Below the pieces are notes generated by a model, which ran no database searches, was not told the origin of the DNA, and saw only the letters and a program-made list of their open reading frames with translations. A stretch of 64,000 nt of DNA, from the NCBI GenBank assembly GCA_029532415.1, contig JAQOTA010000057.1, positions 496,001 to 560,000 on the forward strand, in the 5' to 3' direction. Positions 35,328 through 48,043 of this stretch are shown here, piece after piece (positions within the stretch are counted from its first letter, which is position 1; each line of letters starts with the position of its first letter). Both the position numbers and the translations under genes were made by a program. Source of the DNA: Marasmius tenuissimus. Its lineage: Eukaryota > Basidiomycota > Agaricomycetes > Agaricales > Marasmiaceae.

Positions 35328-38300
35328 TGTCAATCCACGATTGCGGTACCGAGCGGAGCAGAGTAAGTGAGGCGAGGGAGAGCGAGGGCTGAGCTTTCAC
35401 GGTCGCAAATGACAATGGCAGCAGCTCCCGTCGTCGTGGGCGTAGGTGAGTGACTTGAAGACCAGGGTAGGAGACGCGAGACTAAAACAGCTAGTAGACG
35501 TTAGCGCAGAGGTGACGAAACGCGGTATACACAAACATACAAGGATATATATCTCTCGTGAAGCCTGAGACTCGTGGGTAACTTGATGATGAAAGAGGAA
35601 CAGAAATCAAACCAGCGACTTCAAAGCCTTGAATATAAAGGCCATCTGGCGCACGCCAGATCGAATCTCAGCTTTTTTCAAATGCCGAAAAATAAAAATA
35701 AAAATAATTCTGCACAGGTATGTCCCCCTGACTTGAAAGGGAGGTTATCATCTCCATTTACCGTGGTCACAGTCGTCACGAATGAAACCGATCTTCTGTC
35801 ATATCTTGTTCTCTGTTTTTGGAGAACTCCGGTCGGCCAGGGGTCGACGACTGCCGGGATTAATTGTCCGGCCGCTTGGGTTGCGAAGGGCCAAACCGGC
35901 TTCTTATATCCGAGACATCCGAGATCAATGCGATTTTTACGGATTCTGGATCTGAGTCTGCCAATGAATACTTGAGGGTCGCCTTATAATCCGCGAACCT
36001 CCATCACGAGTGCAAGCTACCCTAGGCTACCCTTTGCTCTCATCTCAGAGGCGCCTGATGCTTGCCAACCTTCCTTCAGTCGTGCTGCGCATCCATTTGG
36101 CCGAATTCCCGTCCTCAGGGCTTCTCAGGGCTCTGCGATTCTCAGGGACATCTTGCTCGGCAATCCCTGTACATAACATGAAGACGTATCGAACAATCAA
36201 TAAGCATATCTTTGTTAATTACTCCGAAAGCAGGTCCATAGTACCCGTCCATACGTACTCCATACTGGCTTTTCTGGCACCTTTACAATGTAGCACCGAC
36301 ACCCGGCGTCGATGTTCCTGGCGTTTTGAAATTCACTGTGTTCCGTATGTCCTGAACTTTGGACGGTACCTGACGGCCTGTGACGGTCCAGATGACAACA
36401 CGGGTCCACACAGATGGTAACCCCGACCACAAAAAATGAAATTGATCCTGTTCGAACAAGGCTTAAACCGGCTCAAACGCTCTATGTACTCATCACGCAG
36501 GCCCCGGTTACACAAGCTTTGATGGCCTGTTAATCAGCCCAAAACTCCGCAACAGAACAATGGCTTGCACGGGATCTGAAATCAGTTCTCCACTTATCTC
36601 GGCCCGCCTTCGAACGGCTGCCAGTTGAAGGGTGGAAGTCCCACCACGTTTTTGACTTCCTCACCTCAAAGGAGTGATGGAGATCGACCACTGAGCCCAG
36701 CCAGTCGACCATTTCGGTCCGAGCCCAGGAGCGCACCTCCAGGCTGACACGGACAGCTTGTTCTATGAGCCACATCCCGTACTAGCCTTTCCTTCTTCAT
36801 GTTTTTCTCTGACATTTGTTTTCTGACTCTGCGACGTACTAGTCCCTCGAATCCCCATCAAACCCTCCTCACCAATCTAATTGATATTTTTGCAGATGCT
36901 GTACGACCACATTCTAGTATACACCACATATTTAACACGCGGTGTAACCACGCTATAGGAGGGAGTCCATCTTGTCGATCAGGAGCTGCGAGTTCAAGTT
37001 TTAGATCCAGATGTCATAGAATCGCATGCAGCTTCAAGATCCGAAGGACGTAATGCCTCAAGAGACACGAGCGAGGGGGTGACGGAAGGCGAGCGAGAAA
37101 ACTTCCGGATTCCCAGACTGAGTCGAAACACGAGCGAATTCACTTTACCAGTCATTAACACGTTCTATCAGCCATAATCACTATACAGTTGCGATCGTCT
37201 CATTCCCAGACTCGCACTCCACGAAACGTCGAATAGCATTTTTATCAGTGGTACTGGTCGGTCATCAACGGCTTTACGGGAATGTGATAGTATTCTATGT
37301 ACCGTGATAAACGCTCCAATTTCAGGATCATTGGCACGCCATACCAGGATACATAAGTTTCATATCTCCGCTGCATGGAGCGGAAAACCACCTCTTACAA
37401 CCAGTGACTCCCGGATCAATGCTTTATACCCACAATCCCAAGACCACTTGCTAGGGTGTCAAAGCACATTCCGCGGCGTCCAAGCCTCAGAGCAACTGAC
37501 AAACATTCATTGGCAGAACCACTCTGGCGGGCTCGTAGATACTACTTCCCGCTGTGATTACTGGCTGCCATACTATTCCCGACGATAGAGTTCGCCCTCT
37601 AGGGCCACTGTATGCGATCATTCGCGGATAAGTGGGACGAAAATCTACCAGTAATTTGTGCTCTGGCCAAGATCGGCGAACTAGTCCATAGATGCATACT
37701 CCGAACGATCCGCATATGATGTTGGTTTAGTCTAGTGAGGAGGTAGGTCCAAACGTCATATCGCAGTATTCCCACAGAACCAAATCGACTCGAAAATTCG
37801 CCTAGATTACTAACTGGTTCGCGGGAGCTACCGTGAGGTGCAATACCGATGTATCCTTAGGAGAGGACCTGGATGAATGCATTGAAGGAGTGGGTAGAAG
37901 CCCTAGGATAAAATATGGACCCATGATTAAATCATGCAATCAGGTCAAGACAGGCTCCATCAATCTCGGAGGCTCATCGACCTATTGAGTACCATCTAGA
38001 CATTTCCTTTTGAGTCAGAAGTGTGGTTCATCATCGAGTATTTCGAACATTGAAATGAAGTTGATGGTGAAACTGTGAACCGGTGGCCCCTTTCGCCAGC
38101 GTTTACTTGAAACTTCGAGCGGGAGAATGAATCCTCACTCCTAAGTATCTTCAGTAGACCCTTACATCGGCTCCCCCTGGGTTTCAGCCCCGTCGGGATA
38201 CCCAATTCGGTTCGGGACGACGCCTCCGACTCATTGGATGATTAATTGAATTACGGTTGACTCACTTATGATCAATTGTGGCGTTAAGTGGGAACGAAGC

Positions 38301-41265
38301 CTGGGAGAAGTTGCTATGCAATTTGATGCATTGGTGGCCCATCTCAGTCGCCCGGCGCCTCTGTCCAACAACCAGCGTCTCGGCCATCAGGAGTGGCACA
38401 CAAATGTGCGGAAGCCTATGAATGTTCAGTTGTGGGACATAAAACATATGCTTGTGTTGTGACCTGAAGGGGAAATTTCATGTGCAACAAGACGCGACCA
38501 GCGAGTCTAACATCTGACAGTGTGGTTCATGTTTAAACGGTGATGTCGGAGCGGGCGACAACCTGTGGCACACGGAGCTCATCGAATTAGCAAGGTTATA
38601 TCGGAGTCTCCTGAAGAGGGATTCAATTCTGACATTTGTGTGTTTGGACTTGACGGTGATTGCGGCTCACTAGTGCCACTCGGAGACTCGCCGGGTTCAT
38701 ATGAAATGTATTGGGCCCGATCATGCATAGTCCTGATACCCTCTTGGATCTCTCCAGGACATTTTGCTGCCGAGAAACGCCTTCAAGCATCTAAGAGGCG
38801 ATGAAGATGCGGGCAACACCGTTTCAGCACGTAAGGAGATTTTTGTCTTTCCGCATTACTCAAGCGGAAGGTTTAGCATGCATTCCAGGTGTCGAATTAA
38901 TGGCCACCGTAATGTCCAGTGAATGTTGGTTCCTCGAAAAGCGCCGAGCGCGTCCCGCTTTGATACTGGCCATAATCAGGGAAGCCGAAACCACTTCTGA
39001 GATTCTTGCATAGCTACATCTGTGGTACAAGGCCCAATACCAGACCGTAGACCTGTTTATCTATGATCAATTAGCCATTTGACGCTGGATTATAAAAGTA
39101 GAACAAGACGAAGGAGGTAACGACGTCAAGAACATTCATCAAAGCTTGGTTTCGTATTTCTAGGAGAGCGACGGTCATATGATGTAGGTTTCCATGGTCG
39201 GCAGAACCCACTTTGAATGGACGCGTCGCGCAGTTGTTACTAGAAGGAGTCCCTGTTCGAGTTGAGGAGGTTCAAACGTCAACGGGCAAGTCTCTCAGAA
39301 GCCACCTCCGCAGTACCGTATTGATCGGCCAGCTCGCTGTAGGAATGTTAAGTCATGTTGAGATTCTTTCAAGATGCGATACACACCTTGCATAGTTTTT
39401 CATGAGAACAGCCGTACTGTTTACCAAGATTATGCCTCAGGCATCATACCCTTGCCGAACCTATACGTGATTTGTTTCGAACGTAGTGATCCCGCGATGT
39501 TACAGCCAATTAAGCTGGGACGATGGTAAAGCAGCTGTATACCACCTTTGCAACGTCTCGCGCCGGAAGCCGAAACACTTCAGCTTGCATCCCAAAAGTA
39601 CAGAACGGAGATAACACGTCCAACTGAATGTGGCTTCGACGTCCGAGGGGAAATGGCCGCAATATCCAAGATGATATTGAATGCGCAACTTTGCCCTCCG
39701 TTCCCAGGATTCCGTACCATTCTAGGTTGAGTTTCCCTCAAGATTGGAGGAGTTGGGCCGGTAAGCAGCATAGTCAAGGACAAGGGAAGCGAAAGTAATC
39801 TAGGTCATGAGAATGTAAATAGCGAGAAAAAAAACCGGCGTAGCCGATTAGGGAGGTAATAATACCAATGCGGGCAACGACGCTCGAAAGCATGAGCTCC
39901 ACCTGATCCCCAATGCAAATGATGCCCGCATCTATGAACGCATTAAACCATGTTAAGAGACAACCCGCTAGAGCTGTGATAGGCCATGGCAGCGCCAAAT
40001 TTCTGACGAAGTCCCGTATCAGGATCATGGAATGGACGAAGGGTCGCCTTGACAAATAACCACCGTATTCGCACCAAAGAGGATCCAATTGAACATATTT
40101 CATGCCATTGGCCACGAAGTATTCCCACCGGGGACGTCCGTCGAGACACATTATAGTCTTCATATCCAGCAACGGGCATTCTAGCTTTGGCACCTGACTT
40201 GACGACCGTCGTAGCACCGCATCCTGCCTGCCTTCTCCTAGTGATCAAAGCATAAGAAATTTTGCCGGCAGGTAATTGACACTGTGTGGGATATGAGGAT
40301 CCTGGACAAAGATACGCAGGTGAGAACGGGAAGTTGTATTAGAGCCCAGCAATAATGTGATGGGAGGGGGGGAGATACTTGATAGTCAATTGGTGGTCGG
40401 AAGAATCTTTCACAGGGAGCAGAAGTGACTACGTAAAAACCTAGGATGTAAGGGCCACAGTCGGTCTCCTCGCCATTCCACCATTGCAAGTTTTCGGAGT
40501 CGCACAATGCTAGTGAATTGCAGAGCTTGCAGGGTGCGATCAAATTGAGGCGCAGATTACGAGCCGTTAGAGACGCTGAACGCAAGAGTCACGAGACGAA
40601 TCCAATACAATTGTCCTAGTAGGTGCTAATCCGAATGCACTCCACGAGCCCTCGGTTTTGCTTGTGCCGCTCGAAGAAATGCGAACCACCTGGAGTATTT
40701 TGGGAACACTAGGTTTGTCGTTGGAGACAACGAGCGTAGATCCCGATGCTTCGCTCGAGGTTATCAGACGATAGCACCTTTGCAGGCTCGAATCATCAAA
40801 AATATTTCCGTTTGGTTCCTGTACTGGCGTTTTATTTCCTCGCTGGAGGCTAGTCCTACCTTGACCGGGTGACGTTATCTTTGGCTTGTGAGAACTATGG
40901 GGTTGTCAACGCATCCATGAGCCATCAATGAGTTTAGATACGTACAACTCTACACAAGGATGCAAGGCCGCTGAGGTCTTGTCGTGACAGTTGAGGAGGA
41001 AGGGGAAGAAAAGGAAACGTGGACCGAAGACCATCGCATGGTATCCGGCAAATTCCGAGGTCACCTCCTCTGCTTAAAACCGCTCACCTGTTCCGGGTCA
41101 CTCCTCTCATAATATAGAGTCACGGTACACCATACACCGGCGCTTCACTGGCCAACTCAGGTGAATCGTGAGCGCCATCTACTCATCGGCAATCCACAGG
41201 GCCGGATAATACAGATGCGATAGACTCCAAGGTTCCCACAACAAGCTTCTTCTGCGACAGCCATC
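35328..41265. other. 5.9 kb without a supported gene
   Basis: ORFs up to about 147 codons occur in all frames without recognisable domains. The minus-strand frame at 40217..39774 has two hydrophobic stretches but no family match. No long repeats or transposon ends were recognised. The right end holds the ALDH promoter, with an AT-rich AATATAG near 41110. Confidence 0.45.
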
Positions 41266-43748
41266 ATGACTGACGTCTTCAGCCTCGAGCTCAACACCCC
41301 AGCCTTCAAGGGAAAGGTTTCTCTCAATACGGGACTATTTATCAACGGAAATTTTGTCGAACCAGTCGAAAAAGGGTCACAGATCGAGTATGTGTCTTTT
41401 CACGCATTTCCAGCCCATCTTTCTCGCACTAATGTCGTATCTTATCAATCAGTGTTGTCAATCCAGGTGAGCGTCTCTCATATTGGGCTACCCACATCCT
41501 ACGAATCTCAAGATGGTCGATCACTATCAGCGACGGGAAAGGTCGTCACTTCAGTATCAGGTGGTACAGACAAGGACGTTGATATCGCAGTTGAAGCTGC
41601 TCGAAAGGCGCGCCCTGACCCCTTCCAACACGAAAGAACCCTGCTGACCTTTTCCTTCAGGCATTCAAAACATCTTGGGGTCTCAAAGTACCAGGAACAG
41701 AACGAGGAAAACTACTAAACAAGCTAGCGGATCTGATTGAAAAACATGCGGATGAATTTGCGGCATTGGAGAGCCTGAACGTCGGTAAGCCCTATTCAAC
41801 CATCGGTGATAACGCACTAGTTGCACTACTAAAGACAACTCATTTAAGGCAAACCGTACTCTGTATCTCGAACTCGAGAAATCCCAGCATCGGTGTCTGT
41901 TTTCCGTTATTATGCTGGATGGGCGGATAAGATTCAGGGGAAAACGATAGAGGTGCGGGCTAATCTCCGTCGTTCAATCAAAGGTGGCGTACCTATCTGC
42001 ATCCTGCTCACTCATGAGAACAGACAAGTGACAAGAAGTTCGCGTACACCCGTCATGAGCCCTATGGCGTCGTCGTGAGTGATACCTCGGATTCTATCAT
42101 TCAGGTTTCGGAAGCTGAGATCACGGAAATTCCGGTATCTGTTTCTAGGGTCAAATTGTCCCGTGGAACTTCCCGTTGGTACGTCGACTGTCCAGAATCC
42201 GGGTACAAGAATCTCATGAGCCATCATTATTTCGTCTTTTAACGGGCGCCGGGCGTGCTTGATTAGTTAATGGTCTCCTGGAAGCTCGCCCCTGCCTTGG
42301 CCACGGGAAACGTTTGTGTTCTCAAGGTATTCAGACGTCGAATGAACCGCGGGACGCCCCGAGCGGCTGATACGTGCTTCGCTTGATTCAGCCCTCCGAG
42401 ATCACCCCTTTTACTGCCCAGAAACTCGCCGGCCTTATCAACGAAGCCGGCTTCCCGCCTGGCGTAGTGAACATTATCAACGGATATGGTAAGTGCTCTG
42501 ATTGTTCGGATTCGTGTTTGTAGCATTATTGATCTGAGTGGGAGTCCAGGCCATACTGTAGGGACAGCTATCGCCGCACATCCACATATCGCGAAAATCG
42601 CTTTCACGGGAAGTACTCTGACGGGACGAAAGATTCAGGAAGCTTCAGCCAAATCAAACCTAAAGGTCGTCTCGCTGGAACTGGGCGGGAAGGCATGTGG
42701 GTTATTGGTGCTTCATCGACCCTTACTGACGCTAGCGGTATATAGTCCCCCAACATCATCTTCGAAGATGCCGACTTTGAACAAGCCGTTAAATGGGCTT
42801 CAATGGGGATTTTGTGAGTGACCGTGGCCAAATTTCCCATTCCCAATTACAATCGAGGCTGACGTTGACGGTTCCGAATTTCCGTAGTTCAAACATGGGT
42901 CAAATTTGCACCGCTGGTTCACGAATTTTCGTTCAAGAATCTATCTATGATAAGTTTATTGAAGCCTTCAGGAGCTCTGCTCAAACTCTCCACGGTGCAA
43001 TTGGAGATCCATTTGCTGAAGAAACTCGTCATGGTCCTCAGGTTTCGCAGACTCAATTCGATGTAAGTACTACACGGTTCATGCCTGCCATGAGCGTCTT
43101 TTTCGAATTCCCTTGTTACTTTTAGCGCGTGATGGGATACATCGAATCGGCGAAAACGGACGGTGCGAACATCCTGATCGGCGGCGACCGACATGGATCA
43201 GACGGATACTTCATCCAACCAACTGTCGTTACGGAGTGTAAACCTGACATGAAGCTTGTCCGAGAGGAGATCTTTGGTCCTGTTGCAGCTGTCATCAAGT
43301 TCAAGTCTGAGGAGGGTAAGCTACTGCGAATACCTGTGTTCGTGGGTGGTACTCACTGGCACTGACGTCCGCTTTGGTAGAGGTCGTTGAGATGGCTAAC
43401 GATACCACTTATGGGCTTGCAGCAGCTGTGTTCACCGAAAACAATGCTCGAGCTATCCGAGTCGCTCATGCGCTGGAGGCAGGGAGTCTATTTGTGAGTA
43501 TCCTTCAAACCTTATTTGACGACAGGGATTGAAGGTATCATACCTTAGGTCAACTGTTACAACTGGGGAGATCAAGCTATGCCATTCGGTGGTTACAAGC
43601 AGTCTGGAGTGGGAAGGGAGATGGGCGAATACTCCCTCGAAACGTGAGTCCTCTACGACACACTCCCATCGTCTCAATCGACGCTGACCCACCCAAAAGG
43701 TACACGCAAGTAAAAGGAGTACACGTTAACATCGGTTTGAAGCTGTGA
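41266..43748 (+). CDS. Aldehyde dehydrogenase (NAD(P)+)
   Basis: Sixteen exons close exactly in phase and give 503 aa, the usual ALDH length. Reaction: oxidation of an aldehyde to the acid with NAD(P)+. Key motifs: VPWNFP (catalytic Asn), FTGST (cofactor loop), LELGGK (general base Glu), GQICTAGSR (nucleophile Cys), EEIFGP, and the end [21 protein letters not shown]. The start [20 protein letters not shown] and the absence of a targeting peptide suggest a cytosolic enzyme. Exon 2 is only 14 bases (41453-41466). Intron 3 (41608-41660) and intron 10 (42693-42745) begin with GC rather than GT; the latter, AAG/GCATGT, is a good GC-AG donor, the former, AAG/GCGCGC, a poor one. The closest recalled relatives are fungal cytosolic aldehyde dehydrogenases acting on acetaldehyde and similar substrates. 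Confidence 0.93.
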
Positions 43749-45439
43749 ACAAGGCGATCAAAAACAAAGTTGTGGTGGAAACATGGATGAACAAGCGTTC
43801 GAATGTACAATGTAACTATAGTACGGCTGTAAAATCACACTCATCTGTCTCTATCGATATAAGTACTAGTTGATCATCACACGGGTGCTTAGTATCCAAG
43901 CTTCTGGGAGGGTTGTTTTGGGTGCGGTGGGGGAGTGAGAGCCGTTGCTGTTGCCACTCCGGTTCCAATTGTTCACCTCCAGACTAACGGAACTCGGTGG
44001 CTCACAATGAAATAGCGAGACCTAAAAGCTTATCACAAGGTGTCGTTTATATCTAGATGGATTCCTAAGGCGACCCGGACCGGTCGACTGCCTATAACTG
44101 AGTATCATTATCATCAGTAGAACTGTAACACAGCCGCGGGCTAGTCCTATTTTGACGAGCTGGGAAATCAGCCTGAGTGTGGATTTCTTTAACGGAGCTA
44201 AGTCACAGTGCTCTGTAGACTGATGTTAGGATTCAGGGATTCAAACCTGAGGTTCATTGGGTTCCGGTAGGGGGACGAATAAGAGCTTTGGCCGATCGAC
44301 TGATTATCCGAGCTCGGAAAATCGGATAGAAAGTCTGGGGGAGTGTTTTGGAAAAGGTGGCAGCTGACTAGGCACGAGGCAGGACCTTGCGGCGTGAACA
44401 TGCCAAAGCTGGATCGGGGATGCCTCCCTTAGTCTTCTCACAAGGCCACCCAGATGATGTGGCGAATCAGTATTCACTATTTCTCCAACAGCTCTGATTA
44501 ATTTCAGGGGGGGGGGCAGATTTTAGGTCAATGAGGTTGAGACGGGAACAAATGCCTTTTCTCGATACAAGCCTGCGATTCGGTCCTGAGAGACCGCGTC
44601 AAATCTCGCCGGAGAAGATCATAGCCTCCCTTCTTCTTGACCTGTCAGCCAAGGCACTCTCGAAATTGAGGGGGAGGGTACCTGACGATTCGGAGATGTT
44701 GTCTATTCGCCGGCTCCCAGAAACTCTATTCTGCCGCTTTCGGCCATCGCGGTGAACAAGAGACGCTTTGGCCAACCGCATTGCTCAGACTGATCCGAGC
44801 TCGGGAAATCGGATAAATGGGGACTTGCAGCGCTCAGTACTCAGTGCTCAGGCGGGGAGCCTGTGATTTCAGTCCTGGACGGGCGCCGCCTCAATCTCGA
44901 ACAGGCTGCATTCCTTCTAACAAGGTACTTGAATGCGGCGAATCAGCATTTCCGAGTCTCCAACGGAGTCATGTATCATTGTTTGAAGGATGATGATGAG
45001 GAATTGTAGATGAGGTCGCACGCCGAGAGGACATTGACAACGAATTGACATACGGTGTACTGTTGCCTACGGGGCGCGTCTGCCTCATATCCGAATAAGA
45101 GTCATAGCCTCCTCTAAACTTGTCAGGCTAGTCACTAGAGTGAACGGGAACTGATAGAGGACAGGACATCTTTCCGCCTCACAATCATTTCCAACTTGGG
45201 CTTGGGGTAGTGCGTTTTCAGCGCGAGTTTGGGCTAATGGTCCTGTCAACGCTCTAGTGTGCACGTGTACGTTCACCAAACTCTGAAACTGTTTGCACTG
45301 GCAGCTGCGTTGTGGTGCGGATAGCTGGCACAGGATCGCCATGGCACGACTGAGAAACTACATCCAGCTCCCGGGATGTGCCCGAGGCTGTGAATCTCCG
45401 GGCACTCAAAATGTGCGGATAGCCAGAGGGCTCTGATCT
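43749..45439. other. Intergenic with diverged repeat fragments
   Basis: 1.7 kb after the ALDH. Fragments such as CCGAGCTCGG(A/G)AAATCGGATA occur twice (near 44310 and 44795), and a G9 run lies near 44510. These look like outliers of the repeat array that follows. No gene supported. Confidence 0.45.
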
Positions 45440-47790
45440 CGAACCTCCGGTATCTCGAATTTTGCGAGGCTCTCATCATGATCTGAGCTCAAGCCTGGTT
45501 CAAGCTCGCAGCAACGCGAGCTCGAGAATTCGATTGGCTCCTCAATTGGGAGTATGGAACAAATAATCTTTGGGTCCTGGTCCCAGACGCCGCCCAAGTC
45601 GCATCCCCTCGAACGTGGAACCCGAATACGTCTTTCAAACGGAGTTATACTTTGGTTTGGAGGATGTAGGTCATGTTACTCAACTTGTAGCCTCGTTACG
45701 GTGTGGATAGCTGGCACAGGACCGCAGTGACATGGTTGAGCTACCCTGATAGATGATCTATCACTTCCCGCGCTCGCAAAAGGTATCATGGCGAGCCTGA
45801 CATACATGAGGCTCCGCCCGGACTCTCACTTCTTCGAGGACACCTCAAGCTCAGAGCCTGAGCTCTATGGAACAAATCATCGGGAGAATCCAGAGTCTTA
45901 GACCCCGCCCAGGTTGCATTCCCTCAAACGTGGAACCCAAATGCATCTTTCAAACGGAGTTATACTTGGTTTGGAGGATGTGGGTCGTGTTCCTTGACTT
46001 GTAGCCTCGATATGGTGTAGATAGCTGGCACGAGACTACAGTGACATGGCTGAACGTTGATCCCTCAGCCACCCTGGTAGATGATCTATCATTTCCCGCG
46101 CTTGCAAAATATATGGCTAGCCTGACATACATGAGGCTCGGCCCGGACTCTCATTACATCTTCGAGGACACTTTAAGCTCAGAGCCTGAGCTCTATGGAA
46201 CAAATCATCGGGAGAACCTATAGCCTTGGACGCCGCCCAAGTTGTATACCCTTGAACGAGAAACCCGAAAACGTCTTTCAAACGGAGTTATACTTGGTTT
46301 GGTCGAGGATGTAAGGCTCATGGGGCCGTTGTGCTGGGAATAGCTGGCTTAGAGCCGCTGGCGTGACGTAGTTGAAGCACCCTAGTAGGTCTATCATTTG
46401 CGCGCACTCAAAATGTGTGGCTAGGCTGAGACATATGAGGCTCAGCCCGGACTCTGAGATTTGAGCTCTTCGAGGCCATCTCAAGCGAGTCAGAGCCTGG
46501 GCTCTTCGATCGAACCATCGCGAGAGCCTATTTTTTGAATCCTACACGCCGCCCAAGCCAAGTTGCATTCCCTCGAACAAGGAACCCGAATGCGTTTCCC
46601 CGACAGAGTTATACTTGGTTTGGAGGATGTAGGTTGTTATGGTGTGAACAGCTGAAGGCACCCTTTCCGCGCACCCAAAATGGATGGCTAGTCTGAAGTA
46701 TCGAACCCCGCCCAAATCTCGGGTAAGTTGCATTCTTCTTGAACAGTGCGATGAATCGGTCTCAAGTGTTGTACTTGGTTTGGATTCATGAGGCTACGAA
46801 TCGATGTAGCATTCCTTCTAATAACAAGGAACTCGAATGTGAATTCTCTAACGGGAGTGTTATACTTGATTTGGAGGGTGATGGGAATTGTAGGGTTCAT
46901 ACGGTACTGTCGGGACTCGGCCCGCCTGCGATGCCACCCACGCGCCAGTGGCGCGTTGGTGGCGCGTCAAATCCCAAAGAATGCCAGCGGCTCTAGCTCG
47001 AATCACGGATGCAAGTGAAAAAGTCGCTCTTCCCGTTTCCCGTCTGACATACACTTGACTAGGTCAAGATCATTTTATCTGTACAACAAGTAGCATCTCG
47101 ATTCAACTCATCCCAGCACTTCTTTCAACACCAAAACCTCAATAGTCTTCTCCACCTCTTGTACCGTTATTATGATGCACCAACGATACCCTGACCACCC
47201 CGTCCTCCGTCTCGAACTTAGGCTTTAAATCGTCGATGAGGTGGTACGCGTAGAAATGTCCGTAACGAATTCCAATCCACGAAAGAAAGGGGGGAAAAAG
47301 TTGAAAACGCGACTGAGGTTGGGGGGAATTGGACTTGGACTTAGACTCGAGTCACTCACTTCGCCGCGCTAGTGAATGGAATTCGAGTCTACCCCCGCAC
47401 TTGGAATTAAACACCTTAACAATATCTTTTTTCGAGTCCTGTACGCAGCCTAAATCTCGGGTAAATTGTACTCCCTCCGAGAACAAGGAACCTAGATACG
47501 ATGAATCAGCGTCTCTCTAACGGAGTTGTCCTTGGTTTGGAGGACGATGGGAATCGTGGGGCTCATGAGGTCGTGTTACTCTACACATGAGGACTCTGAG
47601 CGCTGAGCTCTTCGAGGTCACCTCAATCTCAGAGCCTGGAGTATGGAGGATTTGAGTCCTGGACGCCGCCCAAATCTCGGGCAAGTTGCATTCCCTCCTC
47701 CGAGAACAAAGAACTCGAATGTGGCAACTTATCGTGTCTCCAACGGGGTGTTATACTTGATTTGGAGGTTTATGGCCATTGTAACTTGTA
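45440..47790 (+). repeat. Degenerate tandem repeat array, about 320-base unit
   Basis: A landmark close to CGGAGTTATACTTGGTTTGGAGGATGT recurs near 45641, 45956, 46283 and 46605 (spacing 315-327) and, more diverged, near 46758, 46855, 47517 and 47740. Between landmarks the units share phrases such as TGGATAGCTGGCACAG, GATGATCTATCA, CATGAGGCTC, GAGCCTGAGCTCTATGGAAC and GCCGCCCAAGTTGCAT. The first four units are the most regular. No long ORF is conserved between units, so this looks like a non-coding satellite-like array. Later units are interleaved with the aminotransferase tail duplication. Confidence 0.75.
47108..47430 (-). pseudogene. Broken copy of aminotransferase 3' end
   Basis: Matches the last exon, last intron and the end of exon 3 of the class V aminotransferase gene (48044-48302). 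The reading GIRYGHFYAYHLID is kept, then a one-base insertion at the site of the parental FVHYNTVQEVEK shifts the frame to an early stop. No other exons are present. With its flanks (about 46850-47560) it forms a tandem duplicate of 47740-48300. Confidence 0.8.
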
Positions 47791-48043
47791 AGCAGGGTTC
47801 ATGAGGTCGTACGCCGGGATTCGGGAACAACGAATTGACATATGGCGTGTGTACACTGTAAGTATACCATCGGCCCGCCTGTGATGTCACTGTCAGTCCC
47901 GCCCACGCGCCAGTGGGGCGCGTCAAATCCCGAAGATGGATCATACTCAGCGGACAGCCTGGGATGCAAGTGAAGGGTCGCTCTTGACTAGGAGGAGAAG
48001 ATCATTTGTTTATTTATACAATTTACATGTAAGTAATCTCGAT

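Noticed and set aside
39774..40217. Minus-strand 147-codon frame with hydrophobic stretches
   Set aside because: No recognisable membrane protein family, no consistent introns, and composition like neighbouring non-coding sequence.
44220..44260. GGTTTGAATCCC on minus, resembling a tRNA B box
   Set aside because: No acceptor stem, A box or anticodon arm could be built around it.
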